NCBI RefSeq assembly: GCF_900302505.1
Contig: NZ_OMOJ01000007.1
Span: 1 to 64,000 of the forward strand
Source: Pseudoprimorskyibacter insulae
GTDB taxonomy: Bacteria > Pseudomonadota > Alphaproteobacteria > Rhodobacterales > Rhodobacteraceae
Direction: 5' to 3'
Length of the DNA: 64,000 nt
Both the position numbers and the translations under genes were made by a program. The notes beneath the pieces are model-generated. The model saw only the letters and a program-made list of their open reading frames with translations, did not search any database and was not told where the DNA came from. Below, piece after piece: positions 16,663 to 25,230 of this stretch; the stretch's first letter is position 1, and every line of letters begins with the position of its first letter.

Positions 16663-17766
16663 ATGAGCAACCCTTCGCTTCTTATCCTGCCCGGCGACGG
16701 CATCGGCCCCGAAGTCATGGCCGAAGTTCGCAAAGTCATTGATTGGTACGGTGAAAACCGCGGCCTGAATTTCGATGTGAGCGAAGGCCTTGTTGGCGGC
16801 TGTAGCTATGACGAACATGGCACGCCTCTGACTGACGAAACCATGGCCCGCGCACAAGAGGCTGACGCGGTGCTGCTGGGCGCTGTGGGTGGCCCGAAGT
16901 ACGACAACCTTGATTTTTCGGTGAAACCTGAACGCGGCCTGCTGCGTCTGCGCAAGGAAATGGATCTTTTCGCCAACCTGCGCCCCGCGCAGTGTTTTGA
17001 CGCGCTGGCCGATTTCTCGTCGCTGAAAAAAGACGTGGTTGCCGGCCTCGACATCATGATCGTGCGGGAACTGACTTCGGGCATCTACTTTGGTGAGCCG
17101 CGCGGCATTATCGAAGAAGGCAACGAACGCGTGGGCATCAACACCCAGCGCTACACTGAGTCGGAAATCGACCGCGTGGCGCGTTCGGCGTTCGAACTAG
17201 CCATGCGTCGCGGCAAGAAGCTGTGCTCGATGGAGAAGGCCAACGTCATGGAATCGGGCGTTCTGTGGCGCGAAGTCGTGACCGAAGTCGGCAAGGATTA
17301 CCCCGAGGTAGAGCTGAGCCACATGTACGCCGACGCAGGCGCGATGCAGCTTTGCCGCTGGCCCAAACAGTTCGACGTGATCGTTACCGACAACCTGTTT
17401 GGCGACCTGCTTTCGGATGCCGCAGCCATGCTGACCGGTTCGTTGGGTATGCTGCCGTCGGCGTCGCTGGGTGCTCCGATGGCCAATGGCCGCCCCAAAG
17501 CGCTGTACGAACCGGTACACGGTTCGGCGCCCGACATCGCGGGTCAGGGCAAGGCAAACCCGATCGCCTGCGTTCTGTCCTTTGCCATGGCCTTGCGCTA
17601 CAGCTTTGATCAGGGCGATGAGGCGACCCGCTTGGAACAAGCCATCGAAAAGGTATTGGCCGATGGTGTGCGCACCGCTGACCTTCTGGGCGAAGATGGC
17701 GTAACGCCGGTCTCGACCTCGGAAATGGGTGACAAGATCGTCGAGGCGTTGACCGCCAGCCTTTGA
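16663..17766 (+). CDS. leuB: 3-Isopropylmalate dehydrogenase LeuB
   Basis: 367 residues, full length. The N-terminal [15 protein letters not shown] and the substrate/Mg loops (YADAGAMQL and the [14 protein letters not shown] segment) are those of LeuB. The enzyme oxidises and decarboxylates 3-isopropylmalate to 2-oxoisocaproate using NAD+. It is transcribed apart from leuCD and has its own terminator just downstream (17793-17819). Confidence 0.97.
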   Translation: MSNPSLLILPGDGIGPEVMAEVRKVIDWYGENRGLNFDVSEGLVGGCSYDEHGTPLTDETMARAQEADAVLLGAVGGPKYDNLDFSVKPERGLLRLRKEMDLFANLRPAQCFDALADFSSLKKDVVAGLDIMIVRELTSGIYFGEPRGIIEEGNERVGINTQRYTESEIDRVARSAFELAMRRGKKLCSMEKANVMESGVLWREVVTEVGKDYPEVELSHMYADAGAMQLCRWPKQFDVIVTDNLFGDLLSDAAAMLTGSLGMLPSASLGAPMANGRPKALYEPVHGSAPDIAGQGKANPIACVLSFAMALRYSFDQGDEATRLEQAIEKVLADGVRTADLLGEDGVTPVSTSEMGDKIVEALTASL

Positions 17767-17792
17767 CAGACCGGCCAACACGGTTAATCCTA

Positions 17793-17819
17793 AAGGCGCG
17801 GGTCAGTCCCGCGCCTTTT
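17793..17819 (+). terminator. Rho-independent terminator after leuB
   Basis: AAGGCGCGGG and CCCGCGCCTT form a perfect stem around TCAGT, followed by TTTTC, 26 bases after the leuB stop. Confidence 0.9.
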
Positions 17820-17898
17820 CTTTTCAAGACCGCCCATTGAACGAAGCGGCGAATCCGTATTGATTAGCGCTAACACCAAGATCTGAGAAAGCAGTCCG

Positions 17899-18846
17899 AT
17901 GAACTTCAAAGGTGCCCTGTACGCCCTGATGGCCTTCGCGGTTTACGCAACCCACGACGTTGTGATCAAACTGCTTGGGGCCACGTATGCGCCGTTCCAG
18001 ATCATCTTTTTCGCGACCTTATTCTCGTTTCCTTTGGTGACCTTCATGCTGATGAAGGACGACACCCATGGCAATCTGCGGCCTGTGCACCCTTGGTGGA
18101 CGGCCATACGGACGGGCTGTTCGGTGATTACGGCCCTGAGCGCGTTCTACGCCTTTTCGGTTCTGCCGCTGGCGCAGACCTATGCCATTATCTTTGCCCA
18201 GCCGCTGCTGATTACTTTGCTGTCCATCCCGGTTTTGGGCGAAAAGGTCGGGATGCGCCGCGGAATTGCGGTTCTGGTCGGCCTGTTGGGGGTGATCGTG
18301 GTGCTGCGCCCCGGGTCGACGGACCTGACCCTTGGCCACCTTGCCGCGCTAAGCTGCGCGATCTTCGGGTCCATGGCGTCGATCATCGTTCGTAAAATCG
18401 GCAATGAGGAACGAACCGTCGTTCTGATGCTATATCCGATGGCGGCGAACTTCTTGGTGATGGCGACGGTTCTGGCCTTCAACTACAAACCCATGCCGAT
18501 CGAACATCTGGGCGGTATCGGCATCATTTCATTGTTTGGGTTCGTCGGCGGCTTGCTGTTAATTGCGGCCTACAAAAACTCTGAAGCGGCCATCGTCGCG
18601 CCGATGCAATATTCCCAGATCCTGTGGGCGACGTTGTATGGTTATGTGATTTTCGGCGAAACCGTCGATGGCCCCACTATCCTTGGCGCGGGAATCATCA
18701 TCGCCTCGGGCATCTACATCGTCTTCCGCGAAAGCGCCAAAGGAGGAGCGTCGAAACAGCCGGTCCTGCGAACCCGGTCGCGGGCGTCTACGGCGGCGTC
18801 ATTCCGCATTTCCCCGTTTCTCAGAAGGTGGAAAACTCGCACATAG
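17899..18846 (+). CDS. EamA/DMT-family permease
   Basis: 315 residues with ten predicted membrane segments in two EamA repeats (about 5-145 and 155-285), the layout of drug/metabolite transporters such as RhaT- and YdcZ-like exporters. Conserved prolines and the GEKVGMRRGIAVLVGLLGV segment between helices fit the family. The last ~30 residues are basic and poorly conserved in type, reaching to within 46 bases of tRNA-Pro. The substrate is unknown. Confidence 0.85.
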   Translation: MNFKGALYALMAFAVYATHDVVIKLLGATYAPFQIIFFATLFSFPLVTFMLMKDDTHGNLRPVHPWWTAIRTGCSVITALSAFYAFSVLPLAQTYAIIFAQPLLITLLSIPVLGEKVGMRRGIAVLVGLLGVIVVLRPGSTDLTLGHLAALSCAIFGSMASIIVRKIGNEERTVVLMLYPMAANFLVMATVLAFNYKPMPIEHLGGIGIISLFGFVGGLLLIAAYKNSEAAIVAPMQYSQILWATLYGYVIFGETVDGPTILGAGIIIASGIYIVFRESAKGGASKQPVLRTRSRASTAASFRISPFLRRWKTRT

Positions 18847-18891
18847 CCTCTTGCCAAAGCGCAGCGCATTCTTTAAGCCGCGCCTCACGGT

Positions 18892-18968
18892 CGGAGTGTA
18901 GCTCAGCCTGGTAGAGCACTGTCTTCGGGAGGCAGGGGCCGGAGGTTCGAATCCTCTCACTCCGACCA
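18892..18968 (+). tRNA. tRNA-Pro (anticodon CGG)
   Basis: A full cloverleaf of 77 bases: acceptor CGGAGTG pairs with CACTCCG, the anticodon stem CTGTC/GGCAG holds loop TTCGGGA giving anticodon CGG, and the T loop is TTCGAAT. The CCA end is encoded. It reads proline codon CCG. Confidence 0.96.
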
Positions 18969-18976
18969 ATTCAACA

Positions 18977-18999
18977 AGGCACCCATTGGGTGCCTTTTG
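18977..18999 (+). terminator. Terminator after tRNA-Pro
   Basis: AAGGCACCCA and TGGGTGCCTT form a stem with almost no loop followed by TTGTTTTTT. It lies 8 bases after the tRNA and may also stop the convergent solute-binding gene. Confidence 0.8.
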
Positions 19000-19009
19000 T
19001 TTTTTCGGG

Positions 19010-20032
19010 CTATTGCAACACCGCGCTGCGCCATTCTTCGAAGAAGGCCTGCTTTTTGAACCCGTCGAGAAACACCAGCAATCCCGGTCCAAGCCGGATG
19101 CGACGCAGGGCTTGGTCATCGCGGGTCAGTTCGGCCCCTTCGAACACTTGGCTGAGCCCCGGCGCGTTGTCCCATTGGCGCGTCACAAGGTGGTCGATGA
19201 ACCGCCCCGCTATATCCGGCAATTCGCTAGAGGCCGGAATGAACGCGGTGCGCAGCATGACGGTGGTGAAATCTTCGGGCAGCAGGACTTCGATCTGGGT
19301 CTCTTCGGGCCGGGCCTGCGCGTAACTTCCCAGCACATTATAGGCGACGGCCAGATCGCCGGTCACCACATCGTCGATCATCAAGCCAGAACAGCAATAG
19401 AGCTTGACCCCAAGCCCGCCCATCACCTCGGTCAGGCGCCAGTAGGTTTCAGAACTGCGGGCATCTTGCGTGGCAAACAAATAGCCAAGCCCTGACTGCC
19501 GCACATCATAGGTGCCGACGCGCCCCTCAAACCGGTCGGGGTTGGCGCGCATGAGGGCAATCAGATCCTGCCGGGTCCGGGGCATTGGCAGGCCGTCAAA
19601 GGCGGCCCGGTTCAGCACGATGGCGGCCGGTTCCTGGGTGAAGGCAAACAGATGATCACGCCACCGCGCCCAGGTGGGCAACGAACTGGTGGCGTTGGAC
19701 CGGTGCGGCAGCGCGTAGCCGTCATTGACCAGCTTGGTTTGAAGGTCCATCGCACTCGATAATGCCACATCCATCACCGCGCCGTCTTCATGAATAGCGC
19801 GGCTCAGTTGGGTCGAACTGGCCACCACGTAATCAATGCGCAGGTTTGGTTCTGACTGCAGGAAAGACGTCAGGATCGGTTCAAACAGGCTGGCATCCCC
19901 GGTCGAGATTATGCGCAGCGTGCGGCTGGCCCCGTCCGGGCCAAAGCTGCGGCGGTCCTCGATCTCATAGGCGGTGGCCTGCGCGGCCAGCCACATCAGC
20001 GCGAGGCCAGCAAGAAGGACAAACTTGCGCAT
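19010..20032 (-). CDS. Periplasmic ABC-type solute-binding protein linked to TctDE
   Basis: 340 residues with a signal peptide (about 1-21, cleaving after ATA) and a family 1-like solute-binding fold; LRIISTGDASLFEPILTSF marks the first strand and LFAFTQEPAAIVLNR the hinge region. It is the third gene of tctD-tctE-sbp, starting inside the kinase gene (37-base overlap). No ABC permease or ATPase is nearby. A binding protein locked to a two-component system suggests that it delivers the ligand to the sensor rather than to a transporter; that is inference from context. Confidence 0.8.
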   Translation of the reverse strand: MRKFVLLAGLALMWLAAQATAYEIEDRRSFGPDGASRTLRIISTGDASLFEPILTSFLQSEPNLRIDYVVASSTQLSRAIHEDGAVMDVALSSAMDLQTKLVNDGYALPHRSNATSSLPTWARWRDHLFAFTQEPAAIVLNRAAFDGLPMPRTRQDLIALMRANPDRFEGRVGTYDVRQSGLGYLFATQDARSSETYWRLTEVMGGLGVKLYCCSGLMIDDVVTGDLAVAYNVLGSYAQARPEETQIEVLLPEDFTTVMLRTAFIPASSELPDIAGRFIDHLVTRQWDNAPGLSQVFEGAELTRDDQALRRIRLGPGLLVFLDGFKKQAFFEEWRSAVLQ

Positions 20033-21387
20033 CCTCCGATTCCTTCTTTTGCGTTTTCCAATTTCAGACTACCGCCATGGGCGCGGGCCACTTCGTCGGC
20101 GATGGTCAAGCCAAGGCCGGACCCGACCACGCCCGAGGTGTTGCCGCCTCGAACAAAGCGCTGTGTCAGGGTCTTGAGTTCGCCAAGGGCAAAGCCCTTG
20201 CCGCTGTCGCGGATCATCACGCGGCCTGCGGTGCCATCGCCCGATACGACGACGCGAACAGTGCTATCGGTGGGCGAATATTTGATCGCATTGTCCAGCA
20301 GGTTCAGCAGGGCGCTTTGCAGCAAAATCGCATCCCCGCGCAGGATCTGCGGTTCACCCGGCAGGGTTAATTCAATGTCGATATCGCGCAGATCCGCCAT
20401 GGGGCGCAGCCGCTCAACCGCGTCCGAGGCAAGGCGGCATAGGTCCACGCCCTTGGTTTCCAGATGTTCAGACCGGAAGCTAACCATCGCGTGGTCCAGC
20501 AATTGCCCCGCCGCGCGCGAGCTTTCGTCGATTGCGCGGATCATTTCGCGCACTGCCTGTCGGTTTTCCGGCTTATCGACCCGGCGTAACGTGATTTCCG
20601 CCTGTGTGCGCACGGTGGCCAAGGGGGTGCGCACGCGGTGGGCGGCCTCGGCGATCAGGTCTTCGGACCGGGTCAGTGATGCTTTCAATCGGCTCATAAA
20701 GCTATTGAGCGCGGCGACAAGCGGGGCCATTTCCTCGGGCACGCGGGCGGTGACCGGGCGCAGATCCTCGGGCCCGCGCCGCGACACGGACCCCGCCAAC
20801 TGCCGCAACGGACCAATCGCCGATTGCGCGGCCAACACGCCCAGAAAGGCCGCCAACAAAAAGAACCCGATGCCGAACATCGCGACAGTGCGGGAAATCT
20901 CATTCAGCGTTTGGCGCAGCCCGTCGCGGGTCTGGGCCACCGTGACCTCGACGACCTCGGGAACGCCTGCGATGGACAGGCGGCGGGCGGCTGTGACCAT
21001 GCGGATTTCCACGTCGCGATAGGTGGCGGTGCGAAACCGCGTTTCGCTGATCCGGCCCTGCTGCGGCGTTGGCAGATCCTGATATCCCGTTACGAAGGCG
21101 TCGTTGCGGGTGACGGTATAGAACACCCGGTCGTCACTCACATTGCCCAACATCGAAAAGGCCGAATAGGGGATATCCAGCGCCAAGGTGCCGTTGCGCA
21201 CCGCTGCGGCATCAAGGATCGAGGTGACCGAGGCCGACAGGATTTCGTCCTGACTGTCGGCGGCCAGATCCCGCGCATAGAGCCGCACCACAACAAACAT
21301 CAGGATCGCCAGCAAGGCCGCCCCGCCCAGCAGTTGAATGATCAGCCGCCGCCGGATCGACCCCTTTTTTCGCACGGCGCCCGTCAT
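19996..21387 (-). CDS. tctE: Sensor histidine kinase TctE
   Basis: 463 residues: two membrane helices (about 14-34 and 164-185) bracketing a periplasmic domain of the 2CSK_N type, then HAMP-like linker, HisKA with H250 in AAHRVRTPLATVRT, and a HATPase domain with N box NLLDNAIKYSP and G boxes DSGKGFALGE and GSGLGLTIADE. The kinase should sense a tricarboxylate outside and phosphorylate TctD. It overlaps tctD by 4 bases at its start. The family named TctE activates the divergent tctCBA operon in Salmonella. Confidence 0.9.
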   Translation of the reverse strand: MTGAVRKKGSIRRRLIIQLLGGAALLAILMFVVVRLYARDLAADSQDEILSASVTSILDAAAVRNGTLALDIPYSAFSMLGNVSDDRVFYTVTRNDAFVTGYQDLPTPQQGRISETRFRTATYRDVEIRMVTAARRLSIAGVPEVVEVTVAQTRDGLRQTLNEISRTVAMFGIGFFLLAAFLGVLAAQSAIGPLRQLAGSVSRRGPEDLRPVTARVPEEMAPLVAALNSFMSRLKASLTRSEDLIAEAAHRVRTPLATVRTQAEITLRRVDKPENRQAVREMIRAIDESSRAAGQLLDHAMVSFRSEHLETKGVDLCRLASDAVERLRPMADLRDIDIELTLPGEPQILRGDAILLQSALLNLLDNAIKYSPTDSTVRVVVSGDGTAGRVMIRDSGKGFALGELKTLTQRFVRGGNTSGVVGSGLGLTIADEVARAHGGSLKLENAKEGIGGCASLSFLLASR

Positions 21388-22049
21388 GTCAGACTAAGCC
21401 TGTAACCCAGCCCGCGCACCGTGACGATCTGGGCACGCGCGCCGCGCAGGTGGCGGCGCAGGCGGCCGACATAAACCTCAATCGCGTTCTCGGTGACATC
21501 GGCATCATAGGAAAACAGCCGGTCCACCAGTTTGGACTTCGAGAACACCTGATCCGGTGCGCCGATGAAAATCTCAAACAGGCGCAATTCGCGGTTCCGC
21601 AATCTGATCTGCTGATCGGCGACGGTCAGCGTGCAGGCCAGCGCATCGAAAGACACATCGCCGAAGATCTGAACGTTGCTGGCGCCGCCACTTTGGCGAC
21701 GCAAAACGGCGCGGCAGCGGGCCTCAAGCTCGGAAAAGTCGAAGGGTTTGACGATATAATCGTCCGCGCCAAGGTCTAAAACGCCCACCCTGTCAGAAAC
21801 TTCGGACCGCGCTGTCAGGACGATTACGGGCGTCGGATGACGGGCGGCGCGGTGCTTTTGCAAGAAGTCGCGCCCATCGCCATCGGGCAGCATGATGTCC
21901 AATAAAATCAAATCATATTCGGTGGTTGCGATGAAGTCATCGGCGGTCGCCAAGTCCTCGGCACGGTCTACGACATGCCCGTCCAGCGTCAGTCGATCGC
22001 AGACGGCTTGGGCCAGTTGATGGTTGTCTTCGACAAGTAGAAACCGCAT
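21384..22049 (-). CDS. tctD: Response regulator TctD (OmpR class)
   Basis: 221 residues from the ATG at 22049 (a Met four codons earlier is also possible). The receiver has E7, D8, phosphoacceptor D51 (LILLDIMLPDGDG) and the conserved lysine in DDYIVKPF. Residues about 125-220 are an OmpR-type winged helix with VTENAIEVYVGRLRRHL. It is transcribed away from tctCBA. Direct repeats TGTCAG spaced by 11 bases at 22072-22088 in the intergenic region are a natural OmpR-type binding site. Confidence 0.92.
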   Translation of the reverse strand: MRFLLVEDNHQLAQAVCDRLTLDGHVVDRAEDLATADDFIATTEYDLILLDIMLPDGDGRDFLQKHRAARHPTPVIVLTARSEVSDRVGVLDLGADDYIVKPFDFSELEARCRAVLRRQSGGASNVQIFGDVSFDALACTLTVADQQIRLRNRELRLFEIFIGAPDQVFSKSKLVDRLFSYDADVTENAIEVYVGRLRRHLRGARAQIVTVRGLGYRLSLT

Positions 22050-22071
22050 CGCTCGGGGCAATCCTATCCGG

Positions 22072-22088
22072 TGTCAGGTTTATGTCAG
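22072..22088. promoter_or_regulatory. Candidate TctD binding site (11-bp spaced direct repeat)
   Basis: TGTCAGGTTTATGTCAG contains two TGTCAG half-sites exactly 11 bases apart, the spacing used by OmpR/PhoB-class regulators. It lies in the 103-base gap between divergent tctD and tctC, about 65 bases before the tctC start. A hairpin GGCGCT/AGCGCC at 22116-22131 lies in the presumed tctC leader. Confidence 0.5.
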
Positions 22089-22152
22089 CTTGGCGCTGTT
22101 TATCCCTCCTTCATGGGCGCTGAGGAGCGCCGTTGTCAAATGGGAGGAAACC

Positions 22153-23139
22153 ATGACCAAGTTTGCAATGGGCCGTCGCGCCCTTCTGGCGGCCGCTACC
22201 GCGGCAATCGCATTCGGCGCACCGGCTTATGCTGGCGGCCATCAGGTTGTTGACAGCATCCACTTTCTTGTTCCCGGCGGCGCCGGCGGCGGCTGGGATG
22301 GCACCGCGCGTGGCACCGGCGAGGCGCTGACCGCTGCGGGTCTGGTCGGTTCGGCCAGCTATGAAAACATGTCGGGCGGCGGCGGCGGCAAAGCCATCGG
22401 CTACCTGATCGAAAACGCCGAGAGCAATCACGGCACGCTGATGGTCAACTCGACCCCGATCATCATCCGTTCGCTGACCGGCGTCTTCCCGCAGAGCTTC
22501 CGCGATCTGACGCTGGTTGCTGGCACCATCGGTGACTACGCCGCGATTGTTGTTCCCGCAGACAGCGCGATCAACAGCATGAACGACCTGCTGGAAACCT
22601 ATCGCGCAGATCCGAACGGCACCGCCGTTGGTGGCGGTTCGGTTCCGGGCGGCATGGACCACCTGGTTGCCGCGATGGTGATGCAGGCAGCGGGCGAAGA
22701 TCCGACCGCCGTTAAGTACATCCCCTATGACGCAGGCGGCAAAGCAATGGCGGCGCTGCTGTCGGGCGAAATCAAGGCGTTGTCCACCGGCTTCTCGGAA
22801 GCGGTCGCGCTGGCGCAGCAGGGCGAGGTGAAAATCCTTGGCGTGACTGCGGATGATCGCGTGGCAGCCTATGGGGATGCGCCGACCATGAAAGAGCAGG
22901 GGATCGATACGACCTTTGTCAACTGGCGTGGCTTCTTTGCGGCTCCTGGCCTGCCCGAAGACAAGCTGGCGGCCTATCAAGATGCCATCACCAAGATGTA
23001 CGACACCCCCGAGTGGGAAGCGGTTCGTGCACGCAATGGCTGGGTCAACATCCACAACTCGGGTGACGACTTCAAAAACTTCCTGGAAGCACAGGAAAAA
23101 GCCATTGGTGACCTGATGAAGCAACTGGGCTTCCTCTAA
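22153..23139 (+). CDS. tctC: Tripartite tricarboxylate transporter substrate-binding protein TctC
   Basis: 328 residues from ATG 22153, which follows GGGAGGAAA and gives a normal signal peptide (MTKFAMGRRALLAAATAAIA, cleavage near AYA-GG). The mature part is a TctC/Bug-type binding protein with the ligand loop FLVPGGAGGGWDGTARGTG. It captures a tricarboxylate or similar acid in the periplasm and passes it to TctAB. It is the first gene of an operon that includes tctB, tctA and probably three catabolic genes. Codon bias is stronger than in the genes after it. Confidence 0.95.
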   Translation: MTKFAMGRRALLAAATAAIAFGAPAYAGGHQVVDSIHFLVPGGAGGGWDGTARGTGEALTAAGLVGSASYENMSGGGGGKAIGYLIENAESNHGTLMVNSTPIIIRSLTGVFPQSFRDLTLVAGTIGDYAAIVVPADSAINSMNDLLETYRADPNGTAVGGGSVPGGMDHLVAAMVMQAAGEDPTAVKYIPYDAGGKAMAALLSGEIKALSTGFSEAVALAQQGEVKILGVTADDRVAAYGDAPTMKEQGIDTTFVNWRGFFAAPGLPEDKLAAYQDAITKMYDTPEWEAVRARNGWVNIHNSGDDFKNFLEAQEKAIGDLMKQLGFL

Positions 23140-23165
23140 GGGCATCACCCTACTCTGACATCCGT

Positions 23166-23190
23166 GGCCCGGCAGATCTCCTGCCGGGCC
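23166..23190 (+). other. Stable hairpin between tctC and tctB
   Basis: GGCCCGGCAG and CTGCCGGGCC form a perfect 10-base stem around ATCTC, without a T run. Such hairpins after binding-protein genes commonly protect the upstream mRNA, giving more binding protein than permease; this role is inferred. Confidence 0.6.
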
Positions 23191-23217
23191 CGACAGCCTT
23201 GCCCGAAGGAGGGGACC

Positions 23218-23703
23218 ATGGCGCTTGACCGTTGGATCGCATTGATCATCCTCGGCATTTCCTTGGCATATGGATATGCCGCCTATTTCACTATGGATCA
23301 GCTGTTGCCGCCGTTCATGCAGCGCAACCCGATCTGGCCCAGCACATTCCCGAAAGTTTTGGCCGTTCTGTCGATCATCACCTCGCTGGTGATCGTGCTG
23401 GGCTTGGAAAAACCGGCGACCGAAGAAAAAGAACCGGACATCGATTACCGCCGCCTGATGGATTACGATCTGTTTCCTGCGCTGGCGCTGATCGGGTTGA
23501 TGGTGGCCTATGCGCTGCTGTTGCGCCCTGCCGGCTTCCTGCTGTCGACCGTTGGCTTTTTGACCATCGGCGCCGTGATCCTGGGCGAGCGTAAGGTCTA
23601 CATCCTGATCCCCATCGCAGCTTTGGCCACCGGTATCGTCTGGTATCTGGTCGAAGGCGTTCTGGGCATCTTCCTGCGGCCGCTGCCGCTGTTTCTGGGC
23701 TAA
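23218..23703 (+). CDS. tctB: Tripartite tricarboxylate transporter small membrane subunit TctB
   Basis: 161 residues from the ATG at 23218, after a GAAGGAGGGG ribosome site. Four membrane segments (about 5-25, 42-62, 82-100 and 105-155, the last split in two) match the TctB family. TctB is the small, poorly conserved membrane component of the TTT system. It sits 12 bases before tctA. Confidence 0.92.
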   Translation: MALDRWIALIILGISLAYGYAAYFTMDQLLPPFMQRNPIWPSTFPKVLAVLSIITSLVIVLGLEKPATEEKEPDIDYRRLMDYDLFPALALIGLMVAYALLLRPAGFLLSTVGFLTIGAVILGERKVYILIPIAALATGIVWYLVEGVLGIFLRPLPLFLG

Positions 23704-23715
23704 TGGGGGGCTACA

Positions 23716-25230
23716 ATGCTTGACGGACTTCTGATTGGCCTATCCACGGCTTTTTCGCTGACCAACCTCTTGATGGTGATTGGCGGCTGTCTGATCGGTA
23801 CTTTCATCGGCATGTTGCCGGGCCTTGGCCCGATGTCGATCATCGCGATCATGATCCCGGTTGCGATTACTTTGGGCGATCCTTCTGCCGCGCTGATCCT
23901 TCTGGCCGGTGTGTATTACGGTGCGATCTTTGGCGGCTCGACCTCGTCGATCTTGCTGAACGCACCGGGTGTGGCGGGCACTGTCGCCACCAGCTTTGAC
24001 GGCTATCCAATGGCCCGGCAGGGCAAGGCCGGTAAGGCGCTGACAATTGCGGCCATTTCGTCGTTCATGGGCGGCTCGATCGGCGCGCTGCTTCTGATGA
24101 TCTTTGCGCCGATGCTGTCCTCTGTGGCGCTGCTGTTCCATTCGGCTGAATACTTTGCCTTGATGGTCGTGGGCCTGTCGGCGATTGCCGCCTTTGCGGG
24201 CACCGGCAACGTGGCCAAGGCTGTTCTGATGACGCTGCTGGGCCTGATCATGGCAACCGTAGGCGAAGGCGCTTTGTTCAACATGCCGCGCTTTACCATG
24301 GGCCTGATGGATCTTCAGTCCGGCTTTAGCTTTATCACGCTGGCCATGGCGATGTTCGCCTTGCCCGAAGCGCTGTTCTTGGTTCTCAAACCGTCCCGTT
24401 CGGCAACGGGCGACGGCGGCCAGATCACCGATCTGCGCATCACCCGGCAAGAGGCCCGCAAGATCGCGCCGGTCATTGGCCGCCAATCGATCCAAGGCTT
24501 TTTCATCGGCGTTCTGCCGGGGGCCGGGGCAACCATCGCTTCCTTCCTGGGCTATGCGGTGGAACGGAACCTTGCCACCAAGGAAGAGCAGAAAGAGTTC
24601 GGCAAAGGATCAATCAAAGGCTTGGCCGCGCCTGAAACCGCGAACAACGCCGCCTGTACCGGGTCGTTCGTGCCGCTGCTGACGCTGGGCATTCCGGGGT
24701 CGGGCACAACGGCGATTTTGCTGGGCGCGCTGATTGCGCTGAACGTGACGCCGGGCCCGCGCCTGATGGTGGACCAGCCTCAGATCTTCTGGTCGGTCAT
24801 CATCTCGATGTATATCGGCAACCTGATCCTGCTGATTCTGAACCTGCCGCTGATCCCTTACATCGCCAAGGTTCTGGCAATTCCGCGCAACTACCTGATC
24901 CCGTTCATTCTGTTCTTCACCCTGATGGGCAGCTACATCGGGCAGAACAACGCAACGGAACTGCTGATCCTGGTTGGCTTTGGCATCTGTGCGACCGTCC
25001 TGCGCTTTGCGGATTATCCGCTGGCGCCGCTGCTGATCGGCTTCATCCTTGGCCGTATGCTCGAAGACAACTTCTCGCGCTCGATGCAGCTCTATGACGG
25101 GATCGCCTTTGTGCTGGAACGTCCGATGACGATGGGGCTGTTGGTTGTGGCCGTGCTTTTGGTGGTCGTGCCAAGCTACCGCGCCCGCCGCGCCAAGGCA
25201 CGACAAGAAGGCGTAGCCGATGGCGACTGA
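23716..25230 (+). CDS. tctA: Tripartite tricarboxylate transporter large membrane subunit TctA
   Basis: 504 residues, the usual TctA length, with about twelve membrane segments. The two family signatures are clear: GTFIGMLPGLGPMSIIAIM (about 28-46) and GVLPGAGATIASFLGYA (about 268-284), which form the opposed substrate sites. TctA is the ion-driven permease that works with TctB and TctC. Its 3' end overlaps the CoA-transferase gene by 11 bases, so the catabolic genes are translationally coupled to transport. Confidence 0.96.
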   Translation: MLDGLLIGLSTAFSLTNLLMVIGGCLIGTFIGMLPGLGPMSIIAIMIPVAITLGDPSAALILLAGVYYGAIFGGSTSSILLNAPGVAGTVATSFDGYPMARQGKAGKALTIAAISSFMGGSIGALLLMIFAPMLSSVALLFHSAEYFALMVVGLSAIAAFAGTGNVAKAVLMTLLGLIMATVGEGALFNMPRFTMGLMDLQSGFSFITLAMAMFALPEALFLVLKPSRSATGDGGQITDLRITRQEARKIAPVIGRQSIQGFFIGVLPGAGATIASFLGYAVERNLATKEEQKEFGKGSIKGLAAPETANNAACTGSFVPLLTLGIPGSGTTAILLGALIALNVTPGPRLMVDQPQIFWSVIISMYIGNLILLILNLPLIPYIAKVLAIPRNYLIPFILFFTLMGSYIGQNNATELLILVGFGICATVLRFADYPLAPLLIGFILGRMLEDNFSRSMQLYDGIAFVLERPMTMGLLVVAVLLVVVPSYRARRAKARQEGVADGD

